From contig JBHGNT010000017.1 of NCBI GenBank assembly GCA_043228905.1, positions 16,802,001 through 16,866,000 on the forward strand: a DNA stretch of 64,000 nt, in the 5' to 3' direction. The position numbers were made by a program, and so were the translations under genes. How positions within the stretch are numbered: position 1 is the stretch's first letter; each line of letters opens with the position of its first letter. Under the pieces are notes generated by a model, which was given only the letters and a program-made list of their open reading frames with translations, was not told the origin of the DNA and did no database searches. Origin of the DNA: Azolla caroliniana. Its lineage: Eukaryota > Polypodiophyta. Shown piece after piece: positions 1 through 12,234 of the stretch.

Positions 1-70
1 AGTCTGATGGTCAAGAGCTCGACCCATGTAGCATAAGGTCATGGGTTTGAGTCTTGCCATATCATGACAA
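1..70 (+). repeat. tRNA-like (SINE-type) module, copy 1
   Basis: The sequence resembles a decayed tRNA: a box-A-like stretch near the start (agtctgatggtcaagagc) and a box-B-like stretch (gggtttgagtcttg) about 45 bases further on. It matches the reverse complement of 13434-13502 almost base for base, so it is a dispersed repeat and not a working tRNA. Its right end runs into the MULE-like transposase reading frame. It may be cut by the window edge. Confidence 0.55.
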
Positions 71-351
71 CGATGAACAAGTAGCTTTGGAAACTTGCTT
101 GATAGTTATATTCGCACGGATGCCCATTGCGAGGGCAAATGCGATAGTCATCGATAAAAGTTGGACATCATATAATGCCATAAGTAATGTGGTTGCAACA
201 GACCGATTATCTTGGATTGTTACAAATGGGCAAAGGTCGCAAACACATTGTTGACTTTTGTTGTGTCAGTTCCACACAAAAAAAGCATGGTTAGACAACT
301 TGTTGCCAAAGGTAAGTGCAACTGAGAGAAACCATCTTTATAATCAGATGT
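54..351 (+). pseudogene. MULE-type transposase, N-terminal/catalytic part (left half of split gene)
   Basis: Two adjoining frames read as part of a Mutator-like (MULE) transposase core: a 'DKSWTSYNAI' segment followed by 'LCQFHTKKAWLDNLLPKV', which fits the (M/T)DKS...AI...CxFHxxKAW pattern of the family. An in-frame stop near 255 separates the two stretches. The frame runs into the gypsy A LTR at 352 and resumes at 10582, directly after the duplicated target gatgt (347-351 and 10577-10581). The two parts join as 'NQM|CQLMQCI'. The N-terminus is missing, replaced by the tRNA-like repeat. This is a dead transposase gene. The family assignment comes from motif recognition only. Confidence 0.6.
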
Positions 352-640
352 TGTTATGTACACATAACGTTGGTGAGGGTAGGTCACTAATATTTACATT
401 AGTGAAGGGTATGTTCACTAATGTTAAAAAGGGGACTAATGATTGGATAGAAGGAATGATAGGTGCATGCACTATCATGATTTGGACAACCATGAATGGA
501 GAGCCTTTTAGAAAGGCACATCTATTCAAGGGGCCTAGGAAAAGGTATAGATATGAGGCTTAGCTACCCTCATAGGGACATTACATCGGAAGGTTGTTGT
601 CTTAGACACCAGTGGTGCGGGCTAGGCTTTCGTCTCGATG
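352..640 (+). repeat. 5' LTR of gypsy A, 3'-truncated
   Basis: It matches the 3' LTR (10104-10576) with few differences up to 'gctaggctttcgtctcga', then jumps into inverted RT sequence. The last ~180 bp of the LTR and a recognisable primer-binding site are missing. The first bases form an inverted repeat (gttatgt/acataac). Confidence 0.8.
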
Positions 641-3107
641 AATATTACGAGGAATGGGCCAAAGTTTAACCTTTTCAATACGAGAAGATTCAATTTCAAC
701 ACCATTTTCCATAATTAAATGACCTAGGTACACAATAGATTTTTGGAAAAATCACATTTTGAATGTTTTGCATAGAAAGAGTTGTCACACAACTTTTGCA
801 AAACAAATCGAACATGATCTTGCAATGTACGGCTATATATCAAAATATCATCCAAGAAGACGACAACAACATCACCGAGTTGATCTCGGAAAACTTCATT
901 CATCGCTTGTTGGAATGTGGCTGGAGCATTAGTAAACCTGAAAGGCATGACTAAAAACTACGAAAAGCGGTTTTAGGAATATAATCCTCGACAATGCGAA
1001 TTTGATGATAACCTATTCATAAGTCAATTTTCACAAAATATCGAGCCCCATGCAAACGATCAATCAAATCATCGGCATGAGGTAACAAATATGCATTTTT
1101 AATTGCCATTTTATTCAAACGGCAATAATTGATACACATCCACCATGAACCTTCCTTCTTCTTTACTAATAGAACTGTCACACCCCAAGGTGATTTACTA
1201 TACCTAATGTGGCCCATACTCAAGTATTCCTTAAGTTGTTTGGCAATCTCATTCTCTTCTAATCGACTAAGTTGGTAAGGTGGAATGCTCATAGGAGCAG
1301 CACCGGGGATGAGTTCAATTTGGTGGTCCACACTACGTTTTGGTGGTAAAGTAAGCGACAATTCGTTAGGAAACACGTCTTGAAAATCATCTAAAATAGA
1401 GTCGAGTAATCTTTAAGTGAGTATTCTAGTTCATTAATTTATTCGTGTTAATTGATGAACTAGAATATTGACTCACTTATCCCTGGTATGTGGTAATGGT
1501 GTGGCGTCAATATTAAAATAATAAAATTGAAGCGCAGGATCAATTAACACGAATAAATTAATGAACTAGAATACTCACTTAAAGATTTAGAAGACACAAG
1601 TGAATGAGAAGGAAGTTTGGAACATTGAATAAAATGTTTACAATTATTAAGTTCAAATGTGATTGAGTGATTAACCCAATCAATGGACAAAGAAGGGTTT
1701 TTATTAAAAAACCAAGGGTATCCTAAAATGACATCAACGGATTGTAGTTTCATAAAATGAAAGTCTAGCTTCTCCAAATAGGCATCTATTTGAATTGGGA
1801 GTTGACAAACAATGCCACTGATGTATGGAACGCTTCCATTTGCCATGTGAACTTGATAGATATGATCATTTGCGTTTATGTGGAGTTCCATTTGTTGCAC
1901 AAATTGATCATTAAGAAAATTGTGAGAACTACTGGAATCAAACAAGAAATGTGCATGTGTTCCATTGATATACTCGACTGCTCGAGAGTAAATCATTAGG
2001 TCCAAGTAAATGTGAAGGAAAAGTGCATTCACATGAACTTAAGTGGTTGGTATGAACTTCAACAACATGAAAAGACTCACCTGTGTGGCTCGTAGATTTG
2101 TCTTGAGGAGGGGTGTTCATTGACTTCCTCTCAAGACGACGACAGGTATCCTTTGTGTGGCCCCGCTTCTTGCAATATGCACAGAAGAGGTTCGGTTTCT
2201 TGGAGTCGTGGTCAAGAGTGTCATTGGATTGCTTACGTTTCCCAATGAACTTGACATTTGGAGTTTTGGCGAACTCAGGTTTATTGTGGTCTTTCTTGGA
2301 AGTCCTATGGTACCAAAGTACAATGTTGACGGCTTCCTCAAAAGTTGTGGGGTCCTTGTCATGGACAATCCAATGGTAATCCCCATTGGGAATACCATTC
2401 AAAAAGCAAGCAACAAACCATTCCTCACCCGTAAGTCCCGATTTTTGGATCTGGGTCCGAGCATGATGCACATAATCCTCGAGAGAGGTAAATGGCTTAC
2501 TCGACAACGTGAGCAAGTGTTGCGTTTGTTCAGTTTGAGAAGGTGGCTGCAAAAATGGTTTCTTAAAAACATCAACGAAACCTTCCCAGGTTGTGGGTAA
2601 GTTCTTTGTAGTCCTTAGGCCGTGCCACCAAGCAGTAGCTCGACCACCTAACTCACGACCGATGTAACCAATTTTTATAGCATCGGTCTTGGGGTGGAGC
2701 TCAAAGTGAGACTCCCAACGACCAAGCCAAGCGCTAATGGCCTCCTCGGTTCTTTCTTTCTTATCTCCCTTGAATGGCGTTACTACGAAAGAAGGTTCAC
2801 CTTCTTTCTTGGACTCAATAGTCAATTCTTGGAATTTCTTTTCCAATGCCACATTGGCTTGCCTCATTTCAGCCAATTGATTCAAGGTAGTAGTGAGCAA
2901 TTGCTCAATCGTGATCTCAGCTTGTGTGCCAGATGCGAATTGGAGTTGAGACGTCTCGTTCAGAGAGATTGCTCCAACAACGGTCAAAACTTGTTCCATG
3001 ATGCAGGCTGTGGTTATGCAATATAAATAAGGAGGTTCAGAAAATACACAAGCAAAATGAATGCTTGAAATTTTGATTGGAAGAACTTTACCAAGAAAGC
3101 ATCTCAC
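641..3107 (-). pseudogene. gypsy A gag-protease-RT (inverted segment)
   Basis: Read on the minus strand, gag starts with ATG at 2999 (MEQVLTVVGA) and has a predicted coiled region and a capsid-like part ('AWWHGLRTTKNLPTTWEGF'). A CCHC knuckle follows (CAYCKKRGHTKDTC, about 2155-2200). The protease is at about 2030-1600 with FDSSSSHNF in place of the usual DSG. RT starts at about 1376 ('[20 protein letters not shown]') and includes [10 protein letters not shown] (about 855-825), the active-site motif. RT breaks at about 641. Frameshifts and stops occur throughout, and an inverted duplication disrupts the PR-RT linker. Homologous to gypsy B at 32228-37393. Confidence 0.75.
1408..1587. repeat. 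49-bp perfect inverted duplication with 82-bp loop
   Basis: Positions 1408-1456 are the exact reverse complement of 1539-1587. The right arm reads on the minus strand as normal PR-RT linker sequence (compare 'SSLIYSC' with the gypsy B equivalent), so the left arm is the added inverted copy. A shorter partial inverted copy (gaactagaatattgactcactta) follows the left arm. The origin was probably a template switch or fold-back copying event, not a MITE. Confidence 0.75.
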
Positions 3108-5799
3108 GTCTTTACCCCTCTAGACATATGAGATGTGATTCGAGATCCGATAACTATGGTAACACTATGGTGTTTTAAAAACCATGGGGGCAAACATAGC
3201 TAAGATGTCTTTCTCGGATCTCTATCTTGAATAATCATGGTGTCTCCTTGAGGCTCAACCATGGTTCTAACATCAACGTAGTTTCCTAGTTAGCCTTATA
3301 CTAGAATGCCAACCCAACATGTATTGATATGGTCGAGAAAGTGTATTACTTGAAAAAACAAGTGCACTCGCAAGTAATATTCTAGTCTTGCAAGTAACAA
3401 GCAAATGTTATGAAAAAAAACGATAAAATAAGGCACTACCCATTAGAGGCAAGTAGTGACGAAAACAAGGGTAAAAAAACCCATGTGCTACCTACTAAAA
3501 AAAATGTCACAAATAAATGGATGGTGCGAGGTATGCACATATACATCCAAATATGGTGGTTGTAATTTGCACAATTGTGACATAAGCCACAAATTGATAC
3601 AAATGGTGGTGGTATTGTGTGCAAAGATGTAGTACTCAAATTTATGAGTAAAACATCAATAGGGAAACTCATATGATTTCACTTGAGTTCTAAGGCTCAA
3701 TAATATGAGTTAAACCTAGATGATCCGTTGGAAAAAATCATTAAAAAAAACGGCATGATGCCCACTCCATACGAAAAAAATAGTCTACACGGAAGCGTTA
3801 CATAATAGGTAAACGCACGTAAATACTTTATACACAAAAAGGAAGGGGAAAAATGAGAGTTAATTGTGGGCAAGTAAACAATAATTACGAGATAATCATA
3901 TAAGTGAAATGACAATTTTTGGAATTAGAAATTAATTAGAATCATAGCAATTAGGTGTATGGAACATTAAGCATGCCTTAAGGTATGAAACCCTAGAGTA
4001 GTCAACATGCACCTCCTCAAGACCACCACATCTCCCTAGAATCGGCCAAGTGATGGCTCAATAGAGGGAAGAGTGGCATACTCAACATCATATGCAAAAG
4101 GGCCATGAGGTGAGCATGTGCGATTAGGGCAAACACACTCGACCCAATGCACAACAATAATTAATATTGTAAGAGAAGGCTCAAGAGAGGGGAGCATAGG
4201 AGATACATTGCAATATACAAAGGGCCATGAGTTGAGCGTGTGTGATTAATGCAAACAGGGTCGGCCCGATGCACAATAATAATTAAAAACATGAGATTAT
4301 CTCATTGTGAAACAATAATAAGAATGTTAATGTTAAGTTTCAATAGGAATAAAAAGATCCATAAAAATATGTCCTTTTAGTTTAGTATATGCATTAAAAT
4401 GAATCAAACTAAGTAGAAGGAATCTAGTATTGCATAAAACGAAGAAAAAAATTGATTGCATCACCATCGTCCTCCTGTAACTCATCACTATAATCCAATT
4501 CTCTCGAAACAAAAGCCCTAAAAATAAGAACTACCAAAGGCACCTGTAGACTTTGATGTGTACGAAGAGCATGGACATGATGTTGGAGACAAAGATGAGG
4601 GAGGTGGTGGCATCGATGGAAGCCATTCAATCTGACCTGATGATGTTCTTGTTCATACCGAGGTCTAGAAGTATAAATCTAGGCACTCAAAGGAGAAACA
4701 TGAAGTTGGAGGAGAGGTCCTCAATGATGTATTGTCCATTGACACATCTAGGCAAGAAGACGATAGGTCATACTACACTAGTATGGGAAATTGCCGCCTA
4801 CCAATCCCCGGTGGCTCCACAATCACGTCACACACTATGCCCGACACCACCATGAAATAAGTGATAAGGATGAGCACAAACACGAACATGGGAGACAGTA
4901 GGTTATCATGTTGGGGAGCTTCAATCGCATCCGGGGCGAGCGCAGGGTAGTGAAAGGGAGCCGTACTGCGTGCGAGAAAGGATTCATGATAGCGATCTCT
5001 GAGACACACAATATATATCAATGTGTATGTATGTTACTAGATCTAGCTATGGTTATTTTATCCCTGCATCTCTCTCTCTCTCTCTCTCCACATCCGACCC
5101 CCCCCCCCCCCCCCTTCTTTTTTTTTTTTTTGATCGAACATGTACACACAAATATCCATTAAGGAAGACATTACAATTGACAACAGTAACAATGAACTGT
5201 TCATTCAATACACATGTAGCTCTAAAGTGAAATCAAAGGTTGGTTGTGTTTAGTAGCCACCTTAAAAAAAGTTGAAGAAAATGATGAAAATGATGAAAAA
5301 CTTTCTTAGCTGCCAAATCCATAGAGTGTGACCTTATCGTTTCAAAGCATATACCACATCCATTGTTATCATGGTCTTTCTGCAAGCATGCTTAGTGTTG
5401 GTCACAACATCATGGATCACATTCTCGAAGAAGATCTTCACAACTCCACAGGTTTCTTCATCCCACCTCTATGTGCAAGCCTTTGGACAACATGCTTCGT
5501 GATTCCTTGAATGTTATCACTATTAAAGACTTTACAGTGGCGCTTGGCACTGCCCTTTCCTAATCCTTTGCCTCTTTTGTACCTCTTCTGGACATGACTT
5601 CCTCTGATCCTTCTATGTAGACTTGCCCTCTTCTTCTTCTTCTTCTCTTTCTTTTGCATGCTTCTCTCTCTCTCTCTCTCTCTGTCCCCCGATTTCTTCT
5701 TTTTCCTCCCACTTTTTTTTGCTAAAACGCAATACATATGTAATCTCCCCTCTTTCTTCCCTCATTTTTTGAAACAATTAGGATTTTGAAAAGAGCATT
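3108..5799. other. non-coding interior of gypsy A, unassigned
   Basis: No convincing coding sequence. The part next to the inverted gag may be its leader. 4090-4162 and 4213-4285 are direct copies of a ~73-bp segment (containing gggccatgag.tgagc and gcacaa.aataattaa), spaced ~123 bp. Homopolymer runs occur at about 5098-5131 (C then T) and a CT run at about 5660-5685. I could not find an inverted remainder of the LTR here. Confidence 0.4.
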
Positions 5800-6194
5800 A
5801 TAGCATGTGTATGTACTATGTATGTATGTTCTATACATGTGTGTGTGTGTTTATGCATGTGGATATGTATGTATATTGTGTGTGTGTGTGTGTGTGTGTG
5901 TGTATGCCCTATACAATTGCATATCTATGTATGGCATGTGTGTATGTTGTATATATGTACATATTATATTGTATATATTGTATGTATGGCATGTGTGTAT
6001 GTTGTATATAAGTACATAGTGTATTGTATATATTGTATGTATGGCATGTGTGTATGTATGTACATAGTGTATGGCATGTGAGTATGTAGGTTATATGTTA
6101 TGTGCTTGTGTGTTTGTCCTATTATGTGCATATGTATGTTTTGTATTGCATGGTTGTATGTATGACATGTGTGTGTGTATGTATATATATGTGT

Positions 6195-6281
<87 letters not shown>

Positions 6282-8110
6282 ATGTTCTATACATGTGCTT
6301 AAGCATGATATTATATGTATAGCATGTGTGTCTGTGTTCTATATATATGCATATGTATTGTATTGCATGCATATATATGTATGTGTTGTGTGTATGCATG
6401 GATGTGTGTATGCATCTATGTACATATTGTATTGCATTGTACCATATTGTATTAAATGCATTATTGTATATATTCATTGTATGTATGGCATATGTATATG
6501 TATGTATGTATGTATTGAATTGCATGTGTTGTATATATTGTATGTATGGCATGTGAGTATGTATAATGTGTATATGTGGTATGTGTGTGTATGTTCTATA
6601 TATGTGCACATGTATGTGGGTATGTATTATATGTGCATATGTATGTATGTATGTATGTCTGTATGTATCACATGTGTGTATGTATGTACGTGCTATATGT
6701 GTGCGTATGTTCTATACATGTGCATATGTATAGGAATATTACATTCGATCATCCACATGCACATATATACAACACAATACGTACAAGTGTGAAGCCAAGG
6801 ACAATTGTAAAGATACATCTCCAATTGAAACAATCAAGGATAAGATTCTTGGAGATGTTTTAGGTAAATGGATGATAGAATGTAATAGGATGTTTTAGGT
6901 ATATTTATGCATGTGCACATGTGAATGAATATATGTATGTATGTAATATGTAATGTATGCATGTTTGTATGTGTATGCATATATGCATACATGTGTGTGT
7001 GGATGTTTGTTTGTAATATGTATGCATATATCTAATGTATGCATGCATGCATGTATGTTTATGTACATGTAGCAATGTATAAATGAATATATGTATGTCC
7101 ATGTACAAATGTACATATGTATATGCATATGTAATGTATGTATGTATGTCTATGTATATATCCATATTTAAATGTACATGATTCAATGTGTATGAATGTG
7201 TGATTGTAATATGTGCATAATATGTATCTATATATCTAATGTATGTATATATGTGTATGTGTGTGTGTGTATGGTGATATGTATGTACGTGTATGAATGT
7301 ATGGATGTGTATATTTGTACGTATATTTTTGGGATATTTTTCATGTTTAGTATGTATATGGCTCATATATGGATATATGTTTGTAATATGTACGTAATAT
7401 GCATGTATATATATCCGATGTATATGTAAGTATACATATATGATATATCTAATGTGTGTGTATGTATGTATATATGTAAATTTGTAATATATCTATATAT
7501 TTATACATGTAATTTATGTATGTATGTGTAAGTAAATTTGTATATTGTGTAATAACTATGGTTATATCATATATGATACGCAATATCTATTTTATTTATG
7601 CGTGCGTGTGTGTGTGCATGTATGTATATATATATATATATATATATGTAACTTGTTTGTATGTATGTATGAAGATTTGTATACATATAATAACTATAAG
7701 TAATATTAGGTATTAATTTATGCATGTGTATGTGTATGTGTATATATATTATGTAATTTATTTTTTTGTGTTTGGAATGTATATATGTATGCATTTGTAT
7801 AAAATTGTGTGTATAACAACATATGTGTGTAATATGTAATATATAAAATATGTTTGTAAGAATGTGTATGTATATATCTAATATGTCATTTTTATGTATG
7901 TATTATGTATATATGTATGTCAATATATATGGCTGATTCTAATATGTATGTAGTATGTAATGTATGTACATATGTGTATGTACATATTTACATATGGTAA
8001 GATATATTTGTACATATATTTATGTTTAGTCAAAATACATGTATAAATGGGTACAATGTATGTATATACATATTCACGGATGTAACGTTTGAATGTAACA
8101 TATATGCATG
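5800..8110. repeat. TG/TATG low-complexity tract (~2.3 kb)
   Basis: Degenerate tgtatgtatg, tgtgtg and atatgtat repeats, broken only by a short ordinary stretch at about 6735-6895. It includes an uninterrupted (TG)n run of roughly 83 bases at 6197-6279. The apparent Cys/Val, Tyr/Met or His/Thr reading frames on both strands are products of the dinucleotide composition. Confidence 0.9.
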
Positions 8111-8289
8111 CATAATATATTCTTTACTATCTCATTGAAATATCTAATATTTCATGGGCTTATATAATTTATTTTTTCCAACATAATTGATAATACCCTT
8201 ATGTAAATATATTTTAAAAATATTTATTAATACCCTTATATAAATACATTTTGTATCTCAACAACTAATTAAAACCCCTTTTGATGAAC

Positions 8290-10096
8290 TCATGTGCTAT
8301 CATACAAGTTTTGACAGTGAACCCCCCGGGGCTCAATCTCGGTATTCGGTTCAAGAGAAAGAGTTGTTTGCGGTAATACATGCACTTAAAACATGGAGGC
8401 ACTATCTCAATGGAAATAAATTTGTGGTTACAACATACCATCAATCATTGAAGTATTTTTGTGACCACCCAAATCTTGTTGGTCGTAAAGGCCGTTGGGC
8501 CGACCTTATACAAGATTTTGATTTTTCCATACAGTATCGCAAGGGTTCTATGAACACCGTTGCAGATGCTCTTAGTCACATTAAAGAAGTTAACATGCTT
8601 AGCTTCATGGAAATAAAATCTGATCTTTTAGATCACCTTCGAGGGAAATACCTTGATGACAATTATTTTTCAAAATACTGGACGAAAGCTGAATCTGGTT
8701 TAGATGCCGATACTAGCACCCTACCCTCGAAGGTGACCTTTCACATTACAAATGGTTTGCTCTACCATAGTGGAAAGGTCTGTGTTCCAGATTTACCAAA
8801 CGTAAAACAGAAAATTCTTCATGAATGTCATGATGCACCATCTGCTGGTCATCAAGGAATACAACGCACACTCGTTCTCATCTTGAGTACTTTTTTCTGG
8901 CCTAAGATGCGCTCTAACATGCATAAATATGTAACTCAATGCTTACAATGTCAGATTGATAAGTCGGAACGACTTAAAGCTGTGGGTCTTTTACATCACT
9001 TAGATATTCCCAACAACAAATGGGAAAGTATCTCGATGGATTTTATTGTTAGTTTACCTCGTACATAGAGGGGTCATGATGCCATTTGGGTTGTCGTTGA
9101 CAGACTAACAAAATTGGCTAGATTTATTCCTATGAAAATCACGGTAACCTCTCAACAATTGGCTTATCAATTTGTTGATGAGTTATTTCGCTTTTATGGA
9201 TTACCGATGGATATTGTTAGTGATCGAGATTCCAACTTTACTAGTAACTTTTGGACTTAGGTCTTTAAGAAACTAGAAACTACGTTGAACATGAGTTTCG
9301 CAGATCATCCTTAGTCTGATGGACAAATGAACGAGTTAATCAAATTATTGAGGATATGCTTTGAGCTTATGTAGCAAAAACCCCTTCTATGTGGGAGCAA
9401 TACCTTCCTATCTTAGAACTTGCCTATAATAGCTCTAAGCATACATACACTAGATATAGTCCTTTTATGTTGATGTATGGTTTTTAGCCACGTGCCCCAG
9501 TTGATGTCATGATTCATCGTGATACATTAGACAATACACACAATTTTTTGCAAGACATGAACCAAATGTTGCATATTGCCAAAGAGAATGTCAAGACAGC
9601 TCAAGATCATGCTTGATTTTATGCTGATCAGGATAGACGTCCTCGTGCATTTACTATTAGTCAAAAAGTTTTTTTGTGTATTCCTACTGACTCTACGTCA
9701 TTGTCTACAGGCAAGTGCGCTAAGTTAGCCCCACGATATTGTGGCCCATTTGAAATCCTTAAGCGGGTTGGGTCATCTGGTTATCACCTTGCCTTACCCC
9801 GTAACGTTGGTATTCATCCTGTTTTTCACGTCAGTCGTCTAAAACCATTTTTTGCCTCTGGTGATAACACCATCACAATCCAAGATCTTGTAACATTAGA
9901 GGATTTTGCTTACAAACCTCATGTCCTTGAACGAATTCTTGATTCTCGTACTAAACATTTACGTTCTAAAGAGATTTGGCTATTCCAGATCAAATGGATG
10001 GATAAACCTATTGATGATGCCACATGGGAACGCGAACATACTCTTAAGGCGCAATTTCCTCACTTTATATTGCAAAAGTGCAATCTTTTGAAGTAG
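8290..10096 (+). pseudogene. gypsy A RNase H - integrase - chromodomain
   Basis: From 'RYSVQEKELFAVIHALKTW' (RNase H, about 8340) through 'GRKGRWADLIQDFDFSIQYR'. The integrase zinc-binding region follows (HECHDAPSAGHQG ... CLQCQ, about 8820-8955) and then the core ('[11 protein letters not shown]', 'IVSDRDSNFTSNF'). The C-terminal end has a chromodomain-like stretch: 'PHVLERILDSRTKHL' then 'IKWMDKPIDDATWERE' (about 9915-10035). Stops at 9066, ~9258, ~9312, ~9361, ~9486 and ~9614 mostly read TAG or TGA where CAG or CGA is expected, and there is a frameshift near 9328. In life it would copy and insert the element, with the chromodomain guiding it to chromatin. Confidence 0.8.
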
Positions 10097-10103
10097 GGGA
10101 GTA

Positions 10104-10576
10104 TGTTATGTACACATAACGTTGGTGAGGGTAGGTCACTAATATTTACATTAGTGAAGGGTGCATTCACTAATGTTAAAAAGGGGACTAATGATTGGAT
10201 AGAAGGAATGATAGGTGCATGCACTATCATGATTTGGACAACCAATGAATGGAGAGCCTTTTAGAAAGGCACATCTATTCAAGGGGCCTACGAAAAGGTA
10301 TAAATATGAGGCTTACCTACCCTCATAGGGACATTACGTCGGAAGGCTGCCGTCTTAGACACTGGTGGTGCGGGCTAGGCTTTTGTCTCGACGATCATGT
10401 TTATCTCTTCCAAGGTATTAGTCATCCTAATATCTGGCGGTATGGGACGTCAGTGGTAGGTTGGCTATGTCTAGATCATAGATCGGGGGTGGTCGGGTGG
10501 AACAGGTTCTTCTATCCAATCTATTTTCCTTCTTTTACTTTACTTTGGTGTATTGATTAGTAATAGACTCTTAACA
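10104..10576 (+). repeat. 3' LTR of gypsy A
   Basis: A 473-bp LTR running from tgttatg to cttaaca, followed by the target duplication gatgt. It contains a TATA-like ggtataaatatgagg at 10297-10311, shared with the copy at 55385 and the 5' LTR. Confidence 0.85.
10297..10311 (+). promoter_or_regulatory. TATA box of LTR A
   Basis: ggtataaatatgagg sits ~195 bp into the LTR, and the element is conserved in the other LTR A copies. This is the expected position for the U3 promoter. Confidence 0.55.
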
Positions 10577-10581
10577 GATGT

Positions 10582-11728
10582 GCCAACTCATGCAATGCAT
10601 TACCGAATCCACATTCAGTGCCCAATGTGAGGAGTTAAAGGTAGAATATGCAAAGAAGCCAAGTATTTGGCAATATATAGAAGGAGGATGGTGTGGCTTG
10701 ACACGTGTGGAGGAAATTGTGGCCCAAATTTGGTAGAATGTTCAACTACAGACATGTTGACACTACCAATTTTGTGGAGAGACATTGACAAATGATCAAA
10801 TATACTGCCTTGAGAGGGAGGATAAACCGATCAATGATTGATCTTCTGCATGTTTTAATCGGGGACAATCAAATTGGCACTTGCGTAGGGGGCACTGTTA
10901 TTGAATCGTACAAGCAACAACAAGAAATATGTGAGAGTGGTAGATTTGCACCCCGTGCAAATTGTAGGGATCAAACAACAAGACTTAAAGAGGCCGAGAA
11001 GCTACTAGAGAGGTATGAAACTAACGATGCAACAATGCATATTGTGGATGAGCCCCGATATTGGTTTAAAATATTGAGCTTGACAAAACCGAATGTATGG
11101 TATAATGTACCACTCCAATGCTCATATTGTGATTGCCAAGACCCTACGAGTAAATGTAAGCATATACTCGGCATCAGGATGATTATTGAGAGGCACATGC
11201 CACATCTATGTGGGTTAGTGCCTTTTATAGATCATGCAAACCATATGCGTAATGACCATTCCACAGAGACGGAAGTGGAGACAGAGGTAGAACCGATCGA
11301 GGAGACAAACCCTATAACATCACAAATGGAGGAATGGGAGTAGAAATTACAAACGACTGAGGGAGCGGTTCAATGTCTTAGGCAAGGGTTACAATCCCTC
11401 GACCGTGCAACAATTTTGGCATGTATGGAGTCCAACCAATGAAGAAGACCGTGGATCCATAAGGCATAAGCAAGAAATTGGTGCAAAAAGGGGAGCATCA
11501 GTCAACATTTCACAAGATCTTATTGGCAGCTCCCCAAACACTTCCAAGGCACACACCAGAAAAATGCAAAGAGGCGCAAGTTGAGCTAGGAGGCAGTTGC
11601 CAATATGTGCGATAGAGAAAATTTTATGCTTGCATTGTGATGCCTTAGCCTTTAGATCAAGGGACTCAAATGTTGATTGTTGCAAGAATTGTGGCCGCAT
11701 CTTGCCATCATCTCTGGATGAGCCATAA
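10582..11728 (+). pseudogene. MULE-type transposase, C-terminal part with SWIM finger and zinc ribbon (right half)
   Basis: Continues the gene broken at 351. The first part reads 'CQLMQCITESTFSAQCEELK...QYIEGGW', then 'MFNYRHVDTTNFVE' after a frameshift/stop near 10736. The 10792-11340 part holds a SWIM-type zinc finger, CDCQDPTSKCKH (about 11130-11165), typical of MULE/FAR1-like proteins. A stop at 11341 is followed by damaged sequence. An open stretch to 11728 ends in a second cysteine cluster (CLHCD ... CCKNCGRILPSS), a zinc-ribbon-like tail. So the parent protein had catalytic core, SWIM and C-terminal zinc ribbon. Not functional now. Confidence 0.65.
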
Positions 11729-11759
11729 ACATAGCTTGCGTGGTTTTGCAGGCCAGTGC

Positions 11760-12060
11760 ATTTGGGTTTACAATGTTTAAAGTGGATTTATGTTGATTTA
11801 AAAGTGCATTTGGGAGTATGTCATATGTTGATTTATGTTTTAAGTTTCTTGTTTCAAGTATGTCATATGTTGATTTATGTTTTAAGTTTTCTGTTTCAAG
11901 TATGTCATATTTTGATTTGGGTTTACAATGTTTAAAGTGGATTTACGTTCAAAGGATGTCATATGTTGATTTATTTTTCAAGTATGTCATATGCCGATTT
12001 ATGTTTCAAATATGTTGTATGTAGATTTATGTTTCAAGTATGTTATAAGTTGATCTCTGT
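11760..12060 (+). repeat. degenerate tandem repeat (tatgtcatatgttgatttatgt)
   Basis: Core tcaagtatgtcatatgttgatttatgttt recurs about six times with spacing near 30-60 bases, and a secondary motif gggtttacaatgtttaaagtggattta occurs twice (about 11764 and 11919). No coding content is credited. Confidence 0.7.
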
Positions 12061-12234
12061 TTTTATGTTTTCTAACTTTTAACTTTTATGTTTTAAGATG
12101 ATTATTTGTTTTATTTTAAGTATGGTGAAGATCATCGATTTTGAATAATTTAAGGTTGGATTTTGTGACTATTTGATATGTTATTGTAAGTTTTAAGGGT
12201 AATGATCAAGCTTATTTGAAGATTTTGGCTGAAA

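Larger units (their letters stand above)
352..10576 (+). mobile_element. Ty3/gypsy chromovirus element A (rearranged)
   Basis: The element is bounded by LTRs starting tgttatgtacac and flanked by a perfect 5-bp target duplication gatgt (347-351, 10577-10581). The insertion interrupts the MULE-like gene. The right end is conventional: RH, IN and chromodomain on the plus strand, then a purine-rich aagtagggga and the 3' LTR. The left end is not: the 5' LTR breaks off at about 640 and is followed by RT, PR and gag on the minus strand (641-3107), so gag-PR-RT is inverted relative to the rest. About 5 kb of non-coding and microsatellite DNA (3108-8289) lies between. All coding parts carry stops or frameshifts. 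Confidence 0.8.

Noticed and set aside
1408-1587. MITE insertion
   Set aside because: One arm is native coding sequence of the element, and no target duplication flanks the pair, so it is an inverted duplication and not an inserted element.
5805-7794. Open frames rich in Cys/Val, Tyr/Met or His/Thr on both strands
   Set aside because: They follow from the TG/TATG dinucleotide and tetranucleotide repeats; no start context or domain.
11818-12024. Open frame with MSYVDLCFKF repeats
   Set aside because: Product of the 11760-12060 tandem repeat; no other support.
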